A stretch of 64,000 bases of DNA from Ancistrus triradiatus (Eukaryota > Chordata > Actinopteri > Siluriformes > Loricariidae): assembly GCA_025084515.1 (NCBI GenBank), contig JAJAGP010000948.1:1-64000 (forward strand), written 5' to 3'. Positions 42,432-54,420 of this stretch are shown here, in pieces. Under the pieces are notes generated by a model. It saw only the letters and a list, made by a program, of their open reading frames with translations, did no database searches and was not told the origin of the DNA. Both the position numbers and the translations under genes were made by a program. Each line of letters begins with the position of its first letter. The stretch's first letter is position 1.

Positions 42432-44001
42432 CACCGCTCATAAAATAAAGGGAACAATCAAATAACACATCCTAGATCTGAATGAATAAAATATTCTCAT
42501 TCAATACTTTGTTCTATACACAGTTGAATGTGCTGACAACAAAATCACACAAAAATCATCAATGGAAATCAAATTTATTAACCAATGGAGGCCTGGATTT
42601 GGAGTCACACACGAAATTAAAGTGGAAAAACACACTACAGGCTGATCCAACTTTGATGTAATGTTCTTAAAAGAAGTCAAAATGAGGCTGAGTTTTGTGT
42701 GTGGCCTCCACGTGCCTGTATGACCTCCCTACAACACCTGGACATGCTCCTGATGAGGTGGCAGATGGTCTCCTGAGGGATCTCCTCCCAGACCTGGACT
42801 AAAGCGTCCGCCAACTCCTGGACAGTCTGTGGTGCAACGTGACGACGGTGGATGGAGCGAGACATGATGTCCCAGATGTGGTCAATCGGATTCAATTCTG
42901 GGGAACGGGCGGGCCAGTCAATAGCTTCAATGCCTTCATCTTGCAGGAACTGCTGACACAATCCAGCCACATGAGGTCTAGCATTGTCCTGCATTAGGAG
43001 GAACCCAGGGCCAACCGCATCAGCATATGGTCTCACAAGGGGTCTGAGGATCTCATCTCGGTACCTAATGGCAGTCAGGCTACCTCTGGCGAGCACATGG
43101 AGGGCTGTGCGGCCCTCCAAAGAAATGCCATCCCACACCATTACTGACCCACTGCCAAACCGGTCATGCTGAAGGATGTTGCAGGCAGCAGATCGCTCTC
43201 CACGGCGTCTCCAGACTCTGTCACGTGCTCAGTGTGAGCCTGCTTTCATCTGTGAAGAGCACAGGGCACCAGTGGCGGATTTGCCAATCCTGGTGTTCTC
43301 TGGCAAATGCCAAGCTTCCTGAACGGTTGTTGGGCTGTGAGCACAACCCCCATCTGTGGATGTCGGGCCCTCATACCATCCTCATGGAGTCGGTTTGTAA
43401 CCGTTTGTGCAGCCACATGCACATTTGTGGCCTGATGGAGGTCATTTTGCATGGCTCTGGCAGTGCTCCTCCTGTTCCTCCTTGCACAAAGGCGGAGGTA
43501 GCGGTCCTGCCGCTGGGTTGTTGTCCTCCTACGGCCTTCTCCACGTCTCCTGGTGTGTTGGCCTGTCTCCTGGTAGCACCTACAGCATCTGGACACTACA
43601 CTGACAGACACAGCAAACCTTCTTGCCACAGCTCGCATTGATGTGCCATCATGGATGAGCTGCACTACCTGAGCCACTTGTGTGGGTTGTAGAGTCCGTC
43701 TCATGCTACCACGACTGTGAAAGCACCACCAACATTCAAAAGTGACCAAAACATTAGCCAGAAAGCATAGGTACTGAGAAGTGGTTTGTGGTCCCCACCT
43801 GCAGAACCACTCCTTTATTGAGTGTGTCCTGATAATTGTTAATAATTTCCACCTGTTGTCTATTCCATTTGCACAACAGCATGTGAAATTGATTGTCAAT
43901 CAGTGTTGCTTCCTAAGTGGACAGTTTGATTTCACTGAAGTTTGATTTACTTGGAGTAATATTGTGTTGTTTAAGTGTTCCCTTAATTTTTTTGAGCAGT
44001 G
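42432..44001 (-). mobile_element. Tc1-like transposon, family G, complete ends
   Basis: Ends CACCGCTCATAAAATAAAGG and the complement of CTTAATTTTTTTGAGCAGTG, TA at 42430-42431 and 44002-44003; 1570 bp. Inserted in the hAT remnant, so younger than it. Confidence 0.93.
42677..43704 (-). pseudogene. Family G Tc1-like transposase, nearly complete in two frames
   Basis: Minus strand. From 43704: MRRTLQPTQVAQVVQLIHDG, SMRAVARRFAVSVSVVSRCC (helix-turn-helix), TVTNRLHEDGMRARHP, to FRKLGICQRTPGL near 43260. After a shift near 43240, frame 42677-43141 gives MVWDGISLEGRTALHVL, FLLMQDNARPHVAGLCQQ (second catalytic Asp), RSPELNPIDHIWDIM and the C-terminus. The third acidic position is Asp, spaced 34 residues after the second Asp; Tc1 elements normally have Glu there. 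Confidence 0.88.
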
Positions 44002-44312
44002 TATATGTATTTATTTTCCATGTACTTCTGACAGTAGAGTATGCTACACACCTGTAGAAAAGCCCGTTATCCCCCCAAGAATCCTCTCTGGGACAAAAAT
44101 ATTGTAATATACTGTGAAACTGGTAAAATCCTTAAAAATTCCGTGATACACATTTTTGGCCATACTGCCCAGTCTTACAATGAATGTAAAGAAATGTGCA
44201 ATTTGCCAAATAATTAGAAAAATTACTCCAGATTTACCTACATAGTATATCTCTAATTGCCTTGCAAATGCTTTGTAACTCACCTGCCTTCTTTATTTTA
44301 CATGTTTTATAG

Positions 44313-44437
44313 GGAAATCAGGTTTATGAAAGAGTTAAAACCTTTGGATCAGGGATCTGTGGTTGCCTTCTTTAAGGGTCTTCTGTAAACTTTTCCTCAA
44401 TGGAGAAGAAGGAAAGAGACTGAGCTATTTCACCAGG
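44313..44437 (+). pseudogene. Candidate first coding exon of ncoa7, frame disrupted as read
   Basis: A pyrimidine-rich acceptor ends at 44312 and a strong donor GTAAGT starts at 44438. ATG at 44400 opens MEKKERD and then hits TGA at 44421. The overlapping frame reads GEEGKRLSYFTR up to the donor. Human NCOA7 starts MDTKEEKKERKQSYFAR followed by LKKKK, so both halves resemble it but in different frames. Only the ATG frame has the right phase for exon 56079. Either this is a real exon with small sequence errors, a decayed exon, or chance. Not counted in the gene model. Confidence 0.3.
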
Positions 44438-45114
44438 GTAAGTGAACAAAGCTGGCAAGGGCAAAGGGCTGCAAGGCAAAGTTGGAAAATGTATTGCTTA
44501 TTCTACCCCAGGCAAAAATTATGGAGTCACCACACTTCGAGAATGTTCATCCAGCATTTTTTTACTTCATGGCAAATAATCAAATCACAGATATGACACC
44601 AAACAAATCTATAGTACTTTGTTGGTATTTTGTTGCTCGGGCTTTTATAACAGCCGGAGTTTTTTGAGGCATGAACCTCACTAATGAAAACAATATACTA
44701 CGTCTTATTGGTTCCAGCTTTCTCAAGTAATAGTTGACTGATCAGCTTTGCTGGATGGAGCCTTGTAATGGACCAGTTTGTGAAATTTCTACCATAAAGT
44801 GTCAGAGTGAACTCTAGATTGTTTGCTGGTCATGTCATTGAGTCTTTGCTTTGTAGCAAGATAAATTATACTTCTTCACCAAACCTATTTTCAGTAAATG
44901 GAATGAGGAAAAAAAAAAATTCAGTGCAAAAATGTCTATTGACTGTTGAGGTAATGGTTAACATCTCACCTTGTTTTTTATCTGACATGGCAATCCCATA
45001 TCACAAATGTGTTATTTGTTTACTTTAGGCAGTCATCAGTTGTTAGATTAGCACCAGATAAAAGTTCCAAGCCTCATCTACTTGCCCAGTGCAGATTTGT
45101 GATTCTTGTCTTAA
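44438..45114. repeat. Intergenic, contains a repeat also at 47.7 kb
   Basis: 44505-44680 (CAGGCAAAAATTATGGAGTC, GGCAAATAATCAAATCACAG, GATATGACACCAAACAAATC) is repeated in reverse at 47700-47850. Nothing coding. Confidence 0.55.
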
Positions 45115-45116
45115 TA

Positions 45117-46742
45117 CAGTGGGGCAAAAAAGTATTTAGTCAGCCACTGATTGTGCAAGTTCTCTTACTTAGAAAGATGAGAGAGGTCTGTAATTTTCAT
45201 CATAGGTACACTTCAACTATGAGAGACAAAATGAGAAAAAAATATCCAGGAAATCATATTGTAGGATTTAATTTAAGAGTTTAATTGTAAATCATGGTGG
45301 AAAATAAGTATTTGGTCACCCACAAACAAGCTAGATTTCTGGTTGTCACAGACCTGAAACGTCTTCTTTAAGAAGCTCTTCTGTCCCTCCACTGGTTCCT
45401 GTATTGATGGCACCTGTTTTGACCTCGTTATCTGTATAAAAGACAACCTGTCCACAGCCTCAAACGGTCCCAACAGACTCCAAACTCAGCCATGGCCCAG
45501 ACTAAAGAGCGGTGTCGAAGGACACCAGGGAAAAGAAAAATTGTAGACCTGCACCAGGCTCGGGGAAGAGTGAATCTACAATAGGCAAGCATGGTTTAGT
45601 GTTGGTGTGAATAAATCAACCATGGGAGAAATTTTAAGAAAAAAAATGGAAGACATACAAGACCATTGATGATCTCCACCATCTGGGGCAAGATCTCATC
45701 CCATGGGGTCCAAAATGATCATGAGAACGGTTGAGCAAAAATCCCAGAACGATACGGAGGGACCTGATGAATGACCTGCAGACAGCTGGGACCAAAGTAA
45801 CAAGGCTACCATCAGTAACACACTACGCCGAGATCCGAGGCGCTCAGATCTTACAGTGCCAGGCGTGTCCCCCTGCTTAAGCCAGTACATGTTCAGGTCC
45901 GTCTGAAGTTTGCCAGAGAGCATATGGATGATACCATAAGAGGATTGGGAGAATATCATTGTGGTCAGATGAAACCAAAATAAAACTTTTTGGTTAAAAC
46001 TCAACTCACTCGTCATGAATTTTGGAGGAATAAGAATGCGGAGTTGCATCCCAAGAACACCATACCTACTGTGAAGCATGGGGGTGGAAACAATCATGCT
46101 TTGGGGCTGTTTTTTTTTCTGCAAATGGGACAGGTTTGATTGAGCCGTGTTAAGGAAAAATGAACGGGGCCATGTATCGTGAGATTTTAAGCCAAAACCA
46201 CCTTCCATCAGTGAGAGCATTGAAGATGGAACGTGGCTGAGTCTTCCAGCATGACACTGATACCAAACACACCGCTCGGGCAGCAAAGGAGTGGCTCCGT
46301 AAAAAGCATTTCAAGGTCCTGGAGTGGCCTAGCCAGTTTCCAGACCTCAGGCCCCATAGAAAAATTTGTGGAGGGAGTTGAAAGTCCGTGTTGCCCCGAC
46401 GTGTTGCCCAAAACATCACTGCTCTAGAGAAGATCTGCATGGAGGAATGGGCCAAAATACCAGCTAGAGTGTGTGCAAACCTGGTGAAGACCTTACAGGA
46501 AATGTTTGACCTCTGTCATTGCCAACATGGTTATATGTTACAAAGTATTGAGTTGAACTGTTGTTATTGACCAAATACTTATTTTTCACCATAATTTACA
46601 TTGTGATTTTCTGGATTTTTTTTCTCATTTTGTCTCTCATAGTTGAAGTGTACCTATGATAAAAATTACAGGCCCCTCTCATCTTTCTAAGTAGGAGAAC
46701 TTGCACATTCAGTGACTCACTAAATACTTTTTCGCCCCACTG
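45117..46742 (+). mobile_element. Tc1-like transposon, family B, heavily indel-damaged
   Basis: Ends CAGTGGGGCAAAAAAGTATT and complement, TA at 45115-45116 and 46743-46744; 1626 bp. Confidence 0.93.
45492..46569 (+). pseudogene. Family B Tc1-like transposase, many small insertions
   Basis: ATG 45492 starts MAQTKERC and shifts at once. Compared with 20995-22035 it carries many one- to five-base insertions (near 45514, 45562, 45594, 45836, 45939, 46016 and 46114), so no frame exceeds about 65 codons. The natural stop is near 46569. Confidence 0.85.
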
Positions 46743-46744
46743 TA

Positions 46745-47936
46745 TCACTTTCATTATCTTCTGGTTCTTTCCATTTGTTTTGCTGTGCATGTTCTATTTT
46801 CAAGACGTATTGTTTTGAGTTTGCTATATTGACACGTTGACCTCTTACTTGGCCTATCCGTATGTTGTCCTTTTATAAAATAGATAAAATCTGAATTCTG
46901 CAATGTTTAATCTCAGGATTTAATCTCAGAATCTCAGGACCATTGATTTGTTTTGTGGGTTAACACTGAATTAGTGTTGCATAGAGATCAACAGAATTAA
47001 GGAGGGAAAAATGAAAAACATTGAGATGAATGAAATATGAAAGTTTAATAAATTAAGAAGGGAGAAAGGGACTGTAAACTGACATGGCTGTTCATGGTTT
47101 TTTTGTGAAGTATATGTCATAAACTGAAGAATGTTTTTGGTAATAATTCTGATTACAGCAGCTTCTTGGGTTTCATTTGAGACTGAACAGGTAGGCACTA
47201 CATTGCATTACAGGGGAATTATTTATTACCAGTGTTATTACTTATAACTTTATTTGTTAGACACTAATATATTTAACCCAGTTGTTTTTTTGTTTATGTC
47301 TTATAAAAGTAATAAGTCACTCGAGGCTGTGTGTTACTGTGATTTTATCACATGTGAAGGGGGTTATATGCACTTTGCTGTCATGTCTAATAAAACCCTT
47401 TCCATAAAATCATGGTATTGCAGCTGCTTCTTTTTGCAGTATTATATCCTTCCCATATCGTTTATACATGCACCACATTGCAGGCACAACTGAGTGGGAT
47501 ACTTTTGACATTACTCTGGATATAGTAAATAATTTGTGTTTTTAGACTTGTGCCAGTATTAGTTTTAGAAATGCAAATTACAAGGTGATTTTCATATTTT
47601 TTAATTAATACTGAGTGAATCTATATTTTACCTTTACTTGAGCTGGAAAAACATGGCATTAAGAAAAATAATTTTAGTTGTTTGAGGTATCCTTCCTGAA
47701 GGCAGAAGGTTCTGCTATTAAACAAAAAACAAACAAATATTGATTGGTGTCATATTTGTGGTTTGTTTATTTGCCACAAGGTAAAAAAAAACCTGGGTGA
47801 ACATCCTTAAAATGTTCCATAACACTGGACAACAGCAGTTTTGCTTTCTGAACACTTTTGTGCATATTTCATGCATTTTAGGCTTCTGATGCTTAAAATA
47901 AAACACCGTTTCCTGTCACATACTGTTTTGTAGATA
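46745..47936. other. Intergenic, mostly unrecognised
   Basis: AT-rich. The repeat at 47700-47850 is the reverse of 44505-44680. No exon found. Confidence 0.5.
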
Positions 47937-47938
47937 TA

Positions 47939-49444
47939 CAGTGTGATAAAAAAGTATTTAGTCAGCCACTGATTTTGCAAGTTCTCCTACTTAGAAAGAT
48001 GATAGAGGTCTGTAATTATCATCATACGTACACTTCAACTATGAGAGACAAAATGAGAAAAAAAATCCAGGAAATCACATTGTAGGATTTTTAAAGAATT
48101 TAATTGTAAATTATGGTGGAAATAAGTATTTGGTCAATAACAAAAGTTCAACTCAATACTTTGTAACATAACCTTTGTTGGCAATGACAGAGGTCAAACT
48201 TTTCTGTAAGTCTTCACCAGGTTTTTTGGCAACACACTGTAACTGGTATTTTGGCCCATTCCTCCATGCAGATCTCTCTTGTAGAGCAGTGATGTTTTGG
48301 GACTGTCGCTGGACCAACATGGACTTTCAACTCCCGCCACAAATTTTCTATGGGGTTGAGGTCTGGAAACTGGCTAGGCCACTCCAGGACCTTGAAATGC
48401 TTTTTACGGAGCCACTCCTTTGTTGCCCGAGCGGTGTGTTTGGGATCATTGTCATGCTGGAAGACCCAGCCACGTTCCATCTTCAATGCTCTCACTGATG
48501 GAAGGAGGCTTTGGCTTAAAATCTCACGATACATGGCCCCGTTTCATTCTTCCCTTAACACGGATCAGTCGTCCTGTCCCCCTTTGCAGAAAAAAACAGC
48601 CCCAAAGCATGATGTTTCCACCCCCATGTTTCACAGTACGAAGGTATGGAGTTCTTGGGTGTGCAACTCCGCAATTCTTCTTCCTCCAAACACGACGAGC
48701 CAAAAAGTTCTATTTTGGTTTTCATCTGACGACAGAAATTCTCATGAAACCAGTCCTCTTATGGATCATCCATATGCTTCTGGCAAACTTCAGGACAGGG
48801 GCCTGGACATGTACTGGTTTAAGCAGGGGGACACGCCTGGCACTGCGGGATCTGAGTTCCTCTCTGCATAGTGTGTTACTGATGGTATCCTTTGTTACTT
48901 TGGTCCCAGCTTTCTGCAGGTCATTCATCAGGTCCCTCCGTGGTAGTTCTGGGATTTTTGCTCACTGCTCTCGTGGATCATTTTGACCCCATGGGATTAG
49001 ATCTTGCGTGGAGCCCCAGATCGGGGGAGATTATCAATGGTCTTGTATGTCTTCCACTTGTCTTACAATCGCTCCCACAGTTGATTTATTCACACCAACC
49101 TGCTTGTCCATTGTAGAATCACTCTTCCCAGCCTGGTTCAGGTCTACATTTTCTTCTGGTGTCCTTCGACAGCTATTTGGTCTTGGCTATGGTTGAGTTT
49201 AGAGTCTGACTGTTTGAGGCTGTGTGGAGGGGTTTTTCTTTTTTACATTACAGATAACGAGGTCAAACATGATTTACAATTAAATTCTTTAAAAATCCTA
49301 CAATGTGATTTCCTGGATGTTTTTTCCTCATTTTGTCTCTCATAGTGGAAGTGTAACACATGATGAAAATTTATAGACCCTCTCTCCTTTTTCTAAGAAC
49401 TTGCACAATCAGTGGCTGACTAAATACTTTTTTTTGGCCCACTG
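47939..49444 (-). mobile_element. Tc1-like transposon, family B, minus orientation
   Basis: Left end CAGTGTGATAAAAAAGTATT, right end the complement of CAGTGGGCC, TA at 47937-47938 and 49445-49446; 1506 bp. Confidence 0.92.
48160..49190 (-). pseudogene. Family B Tc1-like transposase, broken
   Basis: Minus-strand frame 48214-48534 has MYREILSQSLLPSVRALKME, VFQHDNDPKHTARATKEWLR (second Asp) and FPDLNPIENLWRELK (Glu). 48722-48928 has NDLQKAGTKVTKDTISNTL. The start codon region lies near 49190 (MAKTK-like). Several frameshifts. Confidence 0.88.
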
Positions 49445-49494
49445 TAAACCTATTATCATGGTATCCCATAATAATTTAAGTGAGGTAAGTCAGT

Positions 49495-50425
49495 GATGTT
49501 GGGTGCAAAGCAGCTGTTTTGGTCTGTGTGAGAGAAACCAGTTTTCAAATGATTTCAGCTTTGACACATGGCGCGTTAATCCTACTGGTAGTAGCCATCA
49601 GAAGATGCACTGTAGAAGATGCACTGTGACTATAAAAGATGGACATACTCAGAAGAAACAATACTCTGGTAGGCTGTGGTTTTTAAACCATGCTCACCGG
49701 TATGATGGGGCCCAGAGTGGTGCCAAAAAAATTTTACACCACTGCCAGCAGCCTGAACCATTAATAGATGGCAGGATGGAGCCATGCTTTCATGTTCTGA
49801 CCCTACCATCCGAATGTTGCAGCCGAAATCGAGACTCATCAGACCAAGCAGTGTTTTTCTGAGCTTCTGTTGTGTCGAACATTGGTGAACCCATGCGAAT
49901 TGTTGCTTCAGTTGCCTGTTTTTAGCTGACAGAAGTGGCACCTGGTGTGGTCTCCTACTGCTCTACCCATTTGTTTGCAACAAGTGGTTATTTGAGTTAC
50001 TGTTGCCTTTCTATCAGCTCAAACCAGTTTATCCATTTTCCTTTGACCACTGGCATCAACCAAGCTTTTTCTTCTCTGGAGAAATGCTGCTCATTTTGAG
50101 AGATGCTGATTATTTTCTCTTTTTCTGATCATTCTTGGTAAACCCTAGAGATGGCTGTGCATTAAAATCTCAGTAGATCAGCAGTTTCTGAAATACTCAT
50201 CCCAGCCCACTAGCACCAACAACAAATGGGCATGGTTCCAAGTCACTTTAATTCGCCTTTCTTCCTCATTCTGGTGCTTTGTTTGAACTTCAGAAGGTCA
50301 TCTTGACAATGTCTACATGCTTAAATCCATTGAGTTTCTGCCATGTGATTACCTGATTAGATATTTGTGTTAATGAGTGTTTGAACTTGTGTACTTCATA
50401 GAGTGGCTGGTGAGTGTATTTTTTT
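49495..50425 (-). mobile_element. Tc1-like fragment, 'TTTATTAGGTACAC' family
   Basis: Minus-strand frame 49630-49941 has LLSAKNRQLKQQFAWVHQCS and SLDFGCNIRMVG. The reversed leader (GGTCATCTTGACAATGTCTA, AGAGTGGCTGGTGAGTG) ends near 50425, so this is the longest copy of the family here. Confidence 0.7.
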
Positions 50426-51550
50426 CCTCCTCTTCAAATAAACATTTGATTGATTGGAAAAAAATAAAGCAGTGAACAAAAATGATGATGCATTTCACTT
50501 TGAGTCAGACATTTTCAAGAATAACTGATTAAGTCAAGAATACAGAAGGTGTTTTTGTTGGTCCACAAATCAGACAGGTCGTCACTGCCAGGGAGTTCAA
50601 AGATGTACTTGTGGAGCCACAGAAAATGGCATGGAAGGCATTTATGGATGTTGTTGAGAATTTGGAAAAGCATCATCTAGCCAGTTACAATCTATCACTG
50701 CTAACTGACTATTGTCTGATAGTGACACGAGAGAACAGATGCTGAGTACAAATCTGCAAAACATTTTTAAGCTTAGTTAAACTAACACAGTGTCAGCATC
50801 ATTATGCAAATAAATATAATGTAAGTGATATAATTGCAATATTTTTGGTCTTTTTACAAATGTCTATGTGATACAGAAAATATGAAATGATTTTTGTGTT
50901 CATCTTTACATCACAGTTTGTTCAGGAAGTTCAGGAACTCTTTTGGAAAAAAATAAACATGTTGTCTAGTGCAAGTTTTGTTGAGTAATTGTTGCAGGAT
51001 GTAAAATATAACACTGTCTATGTTAGCTCCAGGTGTGTTGGATGTTAATTTTGGGTGGTGTTAACACTGACTTTATGTACACTAGGCCATGGCATTTTCA
51101 ATGTCATGATTGTATTCTAGTCACAATAAAATTCAATAAGACTGAACAGAGACACATTTAGTCACAAGTGTAATTCAGGAGGATACAATAAAGGTGGTCA
51201 CAAAACCACCAGTAGGGCACCCTAAGGGCCTTCTAGGATATGTGGGAAATAATAATGATTTTATTATACTGAGTTAATTTTTGTTTCAAGGAACCATACT
51301 ACACTACTTCTGGTTGTGTCTAATCTATCCATTTAATTGTGTCTGTATTTCTTTTTGTTTTGCTTTGAGATCGCATATTATCCTATTACTATTTTGTATC
51401 CAAAGATAGGTAGGTAATAAGGCTCATTGGTTAGGAATTCATGCTATATGGATTACTGTTTTGTATAAGTACCAACAAAATTAGGAATTGAAAGGTGAAT
51501 CAGTCCATCAGATTGTGATTACTTTTTGTATAGACCACTTTTTGAGCGAG
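50426..51550. other. Intergenic with a possible element-protein remnant
   Basis: 50560-50770 on plus reads AREFKDVLVEPQKMAWKAFM and DVVENLEKHHLASYNLSLLT, which resembles a conserved segment found in repetitive fish proteins (xWxAFxxVVxNFLGNxxAxNY). Rest unrecognised. Confidence 0.4.
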
Positions 51551-51752
51551 AGGGACTGTGGTAGCCTAGCGGTTAAGGTACTGGACTATGGACCAGAAGG
51601 TCCAGGGTTCAAATCCCACCTCTGCCAAGCTGCCACTGTTGGGTCCTTGAGCAAGGCCCTTAACCGACAATTGCTTGGATTGTAAGATTGTATCAATTGT
51701 AAGTCACTCTGGATAAGGGCGTCTGATAAATGCTGTAAATGTAATGTAAATG
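51551..51752 (+). repeat. tRNA-derived SINE (copy 3, best preserved)
   Basis: A box TAGCCTAGCGG (51562-51572) and B box GGTTCAAATCC (51606-51616) of a pol III promoter, then GCCAAGCTGCCACTGTTGGG, GTCACTCTGGATAAGGGCGT and an ATGTAAATG tail. Confidence 0.9.
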
Positions 51753-51759
51753 AGAGAAA

Positions 51760-52310
51760 AACATTTCACACCCAGGCCTTCTATATACAGAAACATGACT
51801 GGGTGATTAGAAGCTTTGAAACGAAATGAAACACAAACTGCATTCCAAAGAATGATGACTACACTGGAAAGACCCTGATGTCTGCTGTTAAGTATTTTTG
51901 ATGGTCCGTGTTGTTGAGGAGCTGTTTTTCCTCCAAAGGCCCTAGAGACCTCTTCAGGGTGCATGGGATCACGGACTCCATGAAATACCAGGACATTTTA
52001 CATCAAAATCTGTCTGCCTCTGCTTAGAAACTAAAAAGGGGTCATCACTGAATCTTCAAGCAGGATGTTGGTCTGAAATAAATGTCCAGATCAACAAAAA
52101 TTTGGTTTACTGAACACATCAGGCTTCTGCTATAGCCATCTCAGTCCCCATTTCATACAGAAAACCTGATGGTTGTGTTAGAGTGCACAAGACATGATGT
52201 AGGATCCTGGACGATCTGGAGAGATTCTGAAAAGAGGTGTGGTTTTCGCTCTGTTATTCAACCTTCAAGATGATGTAGGAGAAGACCGTGCTATTTTATT
52301 GGCAAAGATA
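51760..52310 (+). mobile_element. Tc1-like fragment, decayed
   Basis: Plus strand. GGAGGAAAAACAGCTCCTCA-type coding blocks, CAGGATGTTGGTCTGAAATA and CCATCTCAGTCCCCATTTCA (position of 'SQSPD') in order. No ends found. Confidence 0.5.
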
Positions 52311-54200
52311 TGTTATTCAAACTATGAAATGCAGGGTGTCAGTAACTTCAGCAAATGTGTATTTGGTAAAAATAATTTCGTCATTATGTTTGTTTGTGCT
52401 TAACCTTTTCTTTTTGTAACCCTCCCAAACTACTTCCGGTCTGAATGTAGAGTTCTGACCCCGAGACTTAACATAGTATGCAGTTCCTTAGCTCAGATCT
52501 TTGGCTATTCAAACCATCATTCTAGGTGTGTATGTCCATGATAAACAATAATGTTTTTTGCAGTTTGTTTTGTTCATGCTTACCAGGTATGCCAATATCT
52601 GTGGAGGACACTTCATATCACAATATTGTCATTTTAAAATGGTGTGAAATAACTATTTGGTCGACTGAATTAAGAAGTCCATTGTTACTTGAATGGACCT
52701 TTTTTCACGTTTCAGAATATTTTTTGATTACACTGACTCCAATAGATATGAACCAGTTCTGTTCTGAGAGTGGTTAGCCTGAGCATCCAGCTTGTGTGCC
52801 ACCCACACATGATCTCATTTACCATTAGTGAACTAAAAAATTACTTGCCTTGTAAATTAGAACAGCTGGAATACAGGGTCTAACTTTGAGTGCGAGGCAG
52901 GGCGAGTTACTGATTGAAAATGGTGGGGGGCTGTGCTGTTACGCTTAATACCAGACATTCTGGGTTTAAAATAGCATGATATTTCCACAAAAAGGAGGTA
53001 TGTAATGTACACAGCCAGTAGCAACCACTTGTTGATAAAGCCCACACATGACTGAGAACGAGTAAACAACAACGTTCTGCTCTCCTATCGTAGTAACCTA
53101 CCGGGCTGCCACGCAATTTGAAATTCCGCCACAAATTTTAATTTTGTACTAATCTAAATATTTTTTTTATTTATAGCAAATGTACGTTCACATCTTGAAA
53201 ATTAATTAGTTGAAAGTTTGAATATAGGGCACTTCCTGTAGTTTGAACTTGTCAAGGTACACATTTCAAACATCAAACAGTGAAAATCTAAACCACTCAA
53301 AATAACTAAAATTAAAAATAGCAAATGTAAACAATTCTCAACCATCATATTGTGGTACCACCTAGCCCTGCATTTAAATAGGAGCCTTCAGTATTCAGAA
53401 CGTGGATTGGAACATGTCTGAATTCATGTTCTGGTTAATAAGCTGTACACTGCAGATGTGTTAGAGATTAGGTTATGAGAACTGCTGTTGTATCCGTTTA
53501 ATAGCAGTCTAGTTTGCTTGTAATGACATCATAGATGCTCTGTCATGAGGATGAGGGATCCTACAATTAGTCTGTGAACATGGGCAGATTCAGCATGTGA
53601 TAGTTTTGTTTTCATTGAAGTTATTTAAGTTAGTAGTATTAAGGTTAAAGGACTTATGAAAGACCAGATTTTTAACCTTTGCTGTCTGCTGTTTCAGTGT
53701 AACTTTATTACTATAATAAAAGTTAATGATTATTGTAGTGAGAATTTAAACCATGGTTAGCAAATGTGCAGGAGATTTACAGCTGTTACTTTTATTCATT
53801 TATATCATTTAATTAAATTTATTGTATGTCAGTTGCAAGGCAACAGTATGATTTGGTGTCTTGTGGACATTGTGCTCATAAATTAATCTAACAGGAAAGT
53901 AGCAGTTGCTGGGACCACTGCTTATTTTTGTGATGATCGATTGAATTCTTCCTAACAGAATTGTTCACTCAGTTTTTGTAGTGAGCAGCAGTAGACTGAT
54001 CTCTTCAAGTCCATCTACAGATTTTCTCTCGGTTTTAGGTTTTAGCTCAGACTTGACCACACAAGGACCCTTACCTATCTTTAAGCCACTTCATTGTGTT
54101 TAGTTTTTTTGTTTGTTTGTTTCTTAAATTATATGTTTAGGGTCGTTGTTCATGCTGGGAGTTAAAATAAAAACCTTAAGTTAAACCACCTGCCCATTTT
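52311..54200. other. Intergenic, nothing recognised
   Basis: AT-rich. The minus frames at 52857-53134 have a hydrophobic run but no known domain and no splice or promoter support. Confidence 0.5.
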
Positions 54201-54239
54201 CAGCTGTCCAGCAAAGTGTTTCAGCTTTTCTCTTAAAGA

Positions 54240-54420
54240 ACCTTTGAGTACTTGGCAACCTCCTTTCTCCCCCTATAATTGGTGAGGTCACAGGAAACCC
54301 ACGCATAAGGAAAGAACCAATCCTGGACAGGGTGCCAGTCCCTCGCAGGGCACATGCACACACACACACATGCCATGTCATTAGAATGTGGGAGGAAACA
54401 TTCTGTAGTGAACTCATGTG
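54240..54420 (-). repeat. Reversed SINE-like fragment
   Basis: GGACAGGGTGCCAGTCCCTCGCAGGGCACA-type block, split around 54325-54360, with a short (CA)n after it. Confidence 0.5.

Larger units (their letters stand above)
40924..44177 (+). mobile_element. hAT element remnant with BED finger, hosting nested insertions
   Basis: Left end TAGGGCTGGGCGGTATAC, right end the complement of TAAGACTGGGCAGTATGG. Flanks CAGTGATT (40916-40923) and CAATGAAT (44178-44185) are an 8-bp duplication with two differences. Inside are a transposase N-terminus (41823-42044), a family B Tc1 fragment, a microsatellite and a complete Tc1 element. Confidence 0.8.

Noticed and set aside
51551..51752. tRNA gene, because of good A and B boxes
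   Set aside because: No cloverleaf or acceptor stem, and the same unit recurs at 7797 and 18152 with a shared tail: a tRNA-derived SINE.
52857..53134. Minus-strand frames with a hydrophobic stretch as a membrane protein
   Set aside because: Short, no start context, no conserved motif, no splice support; likely chance.
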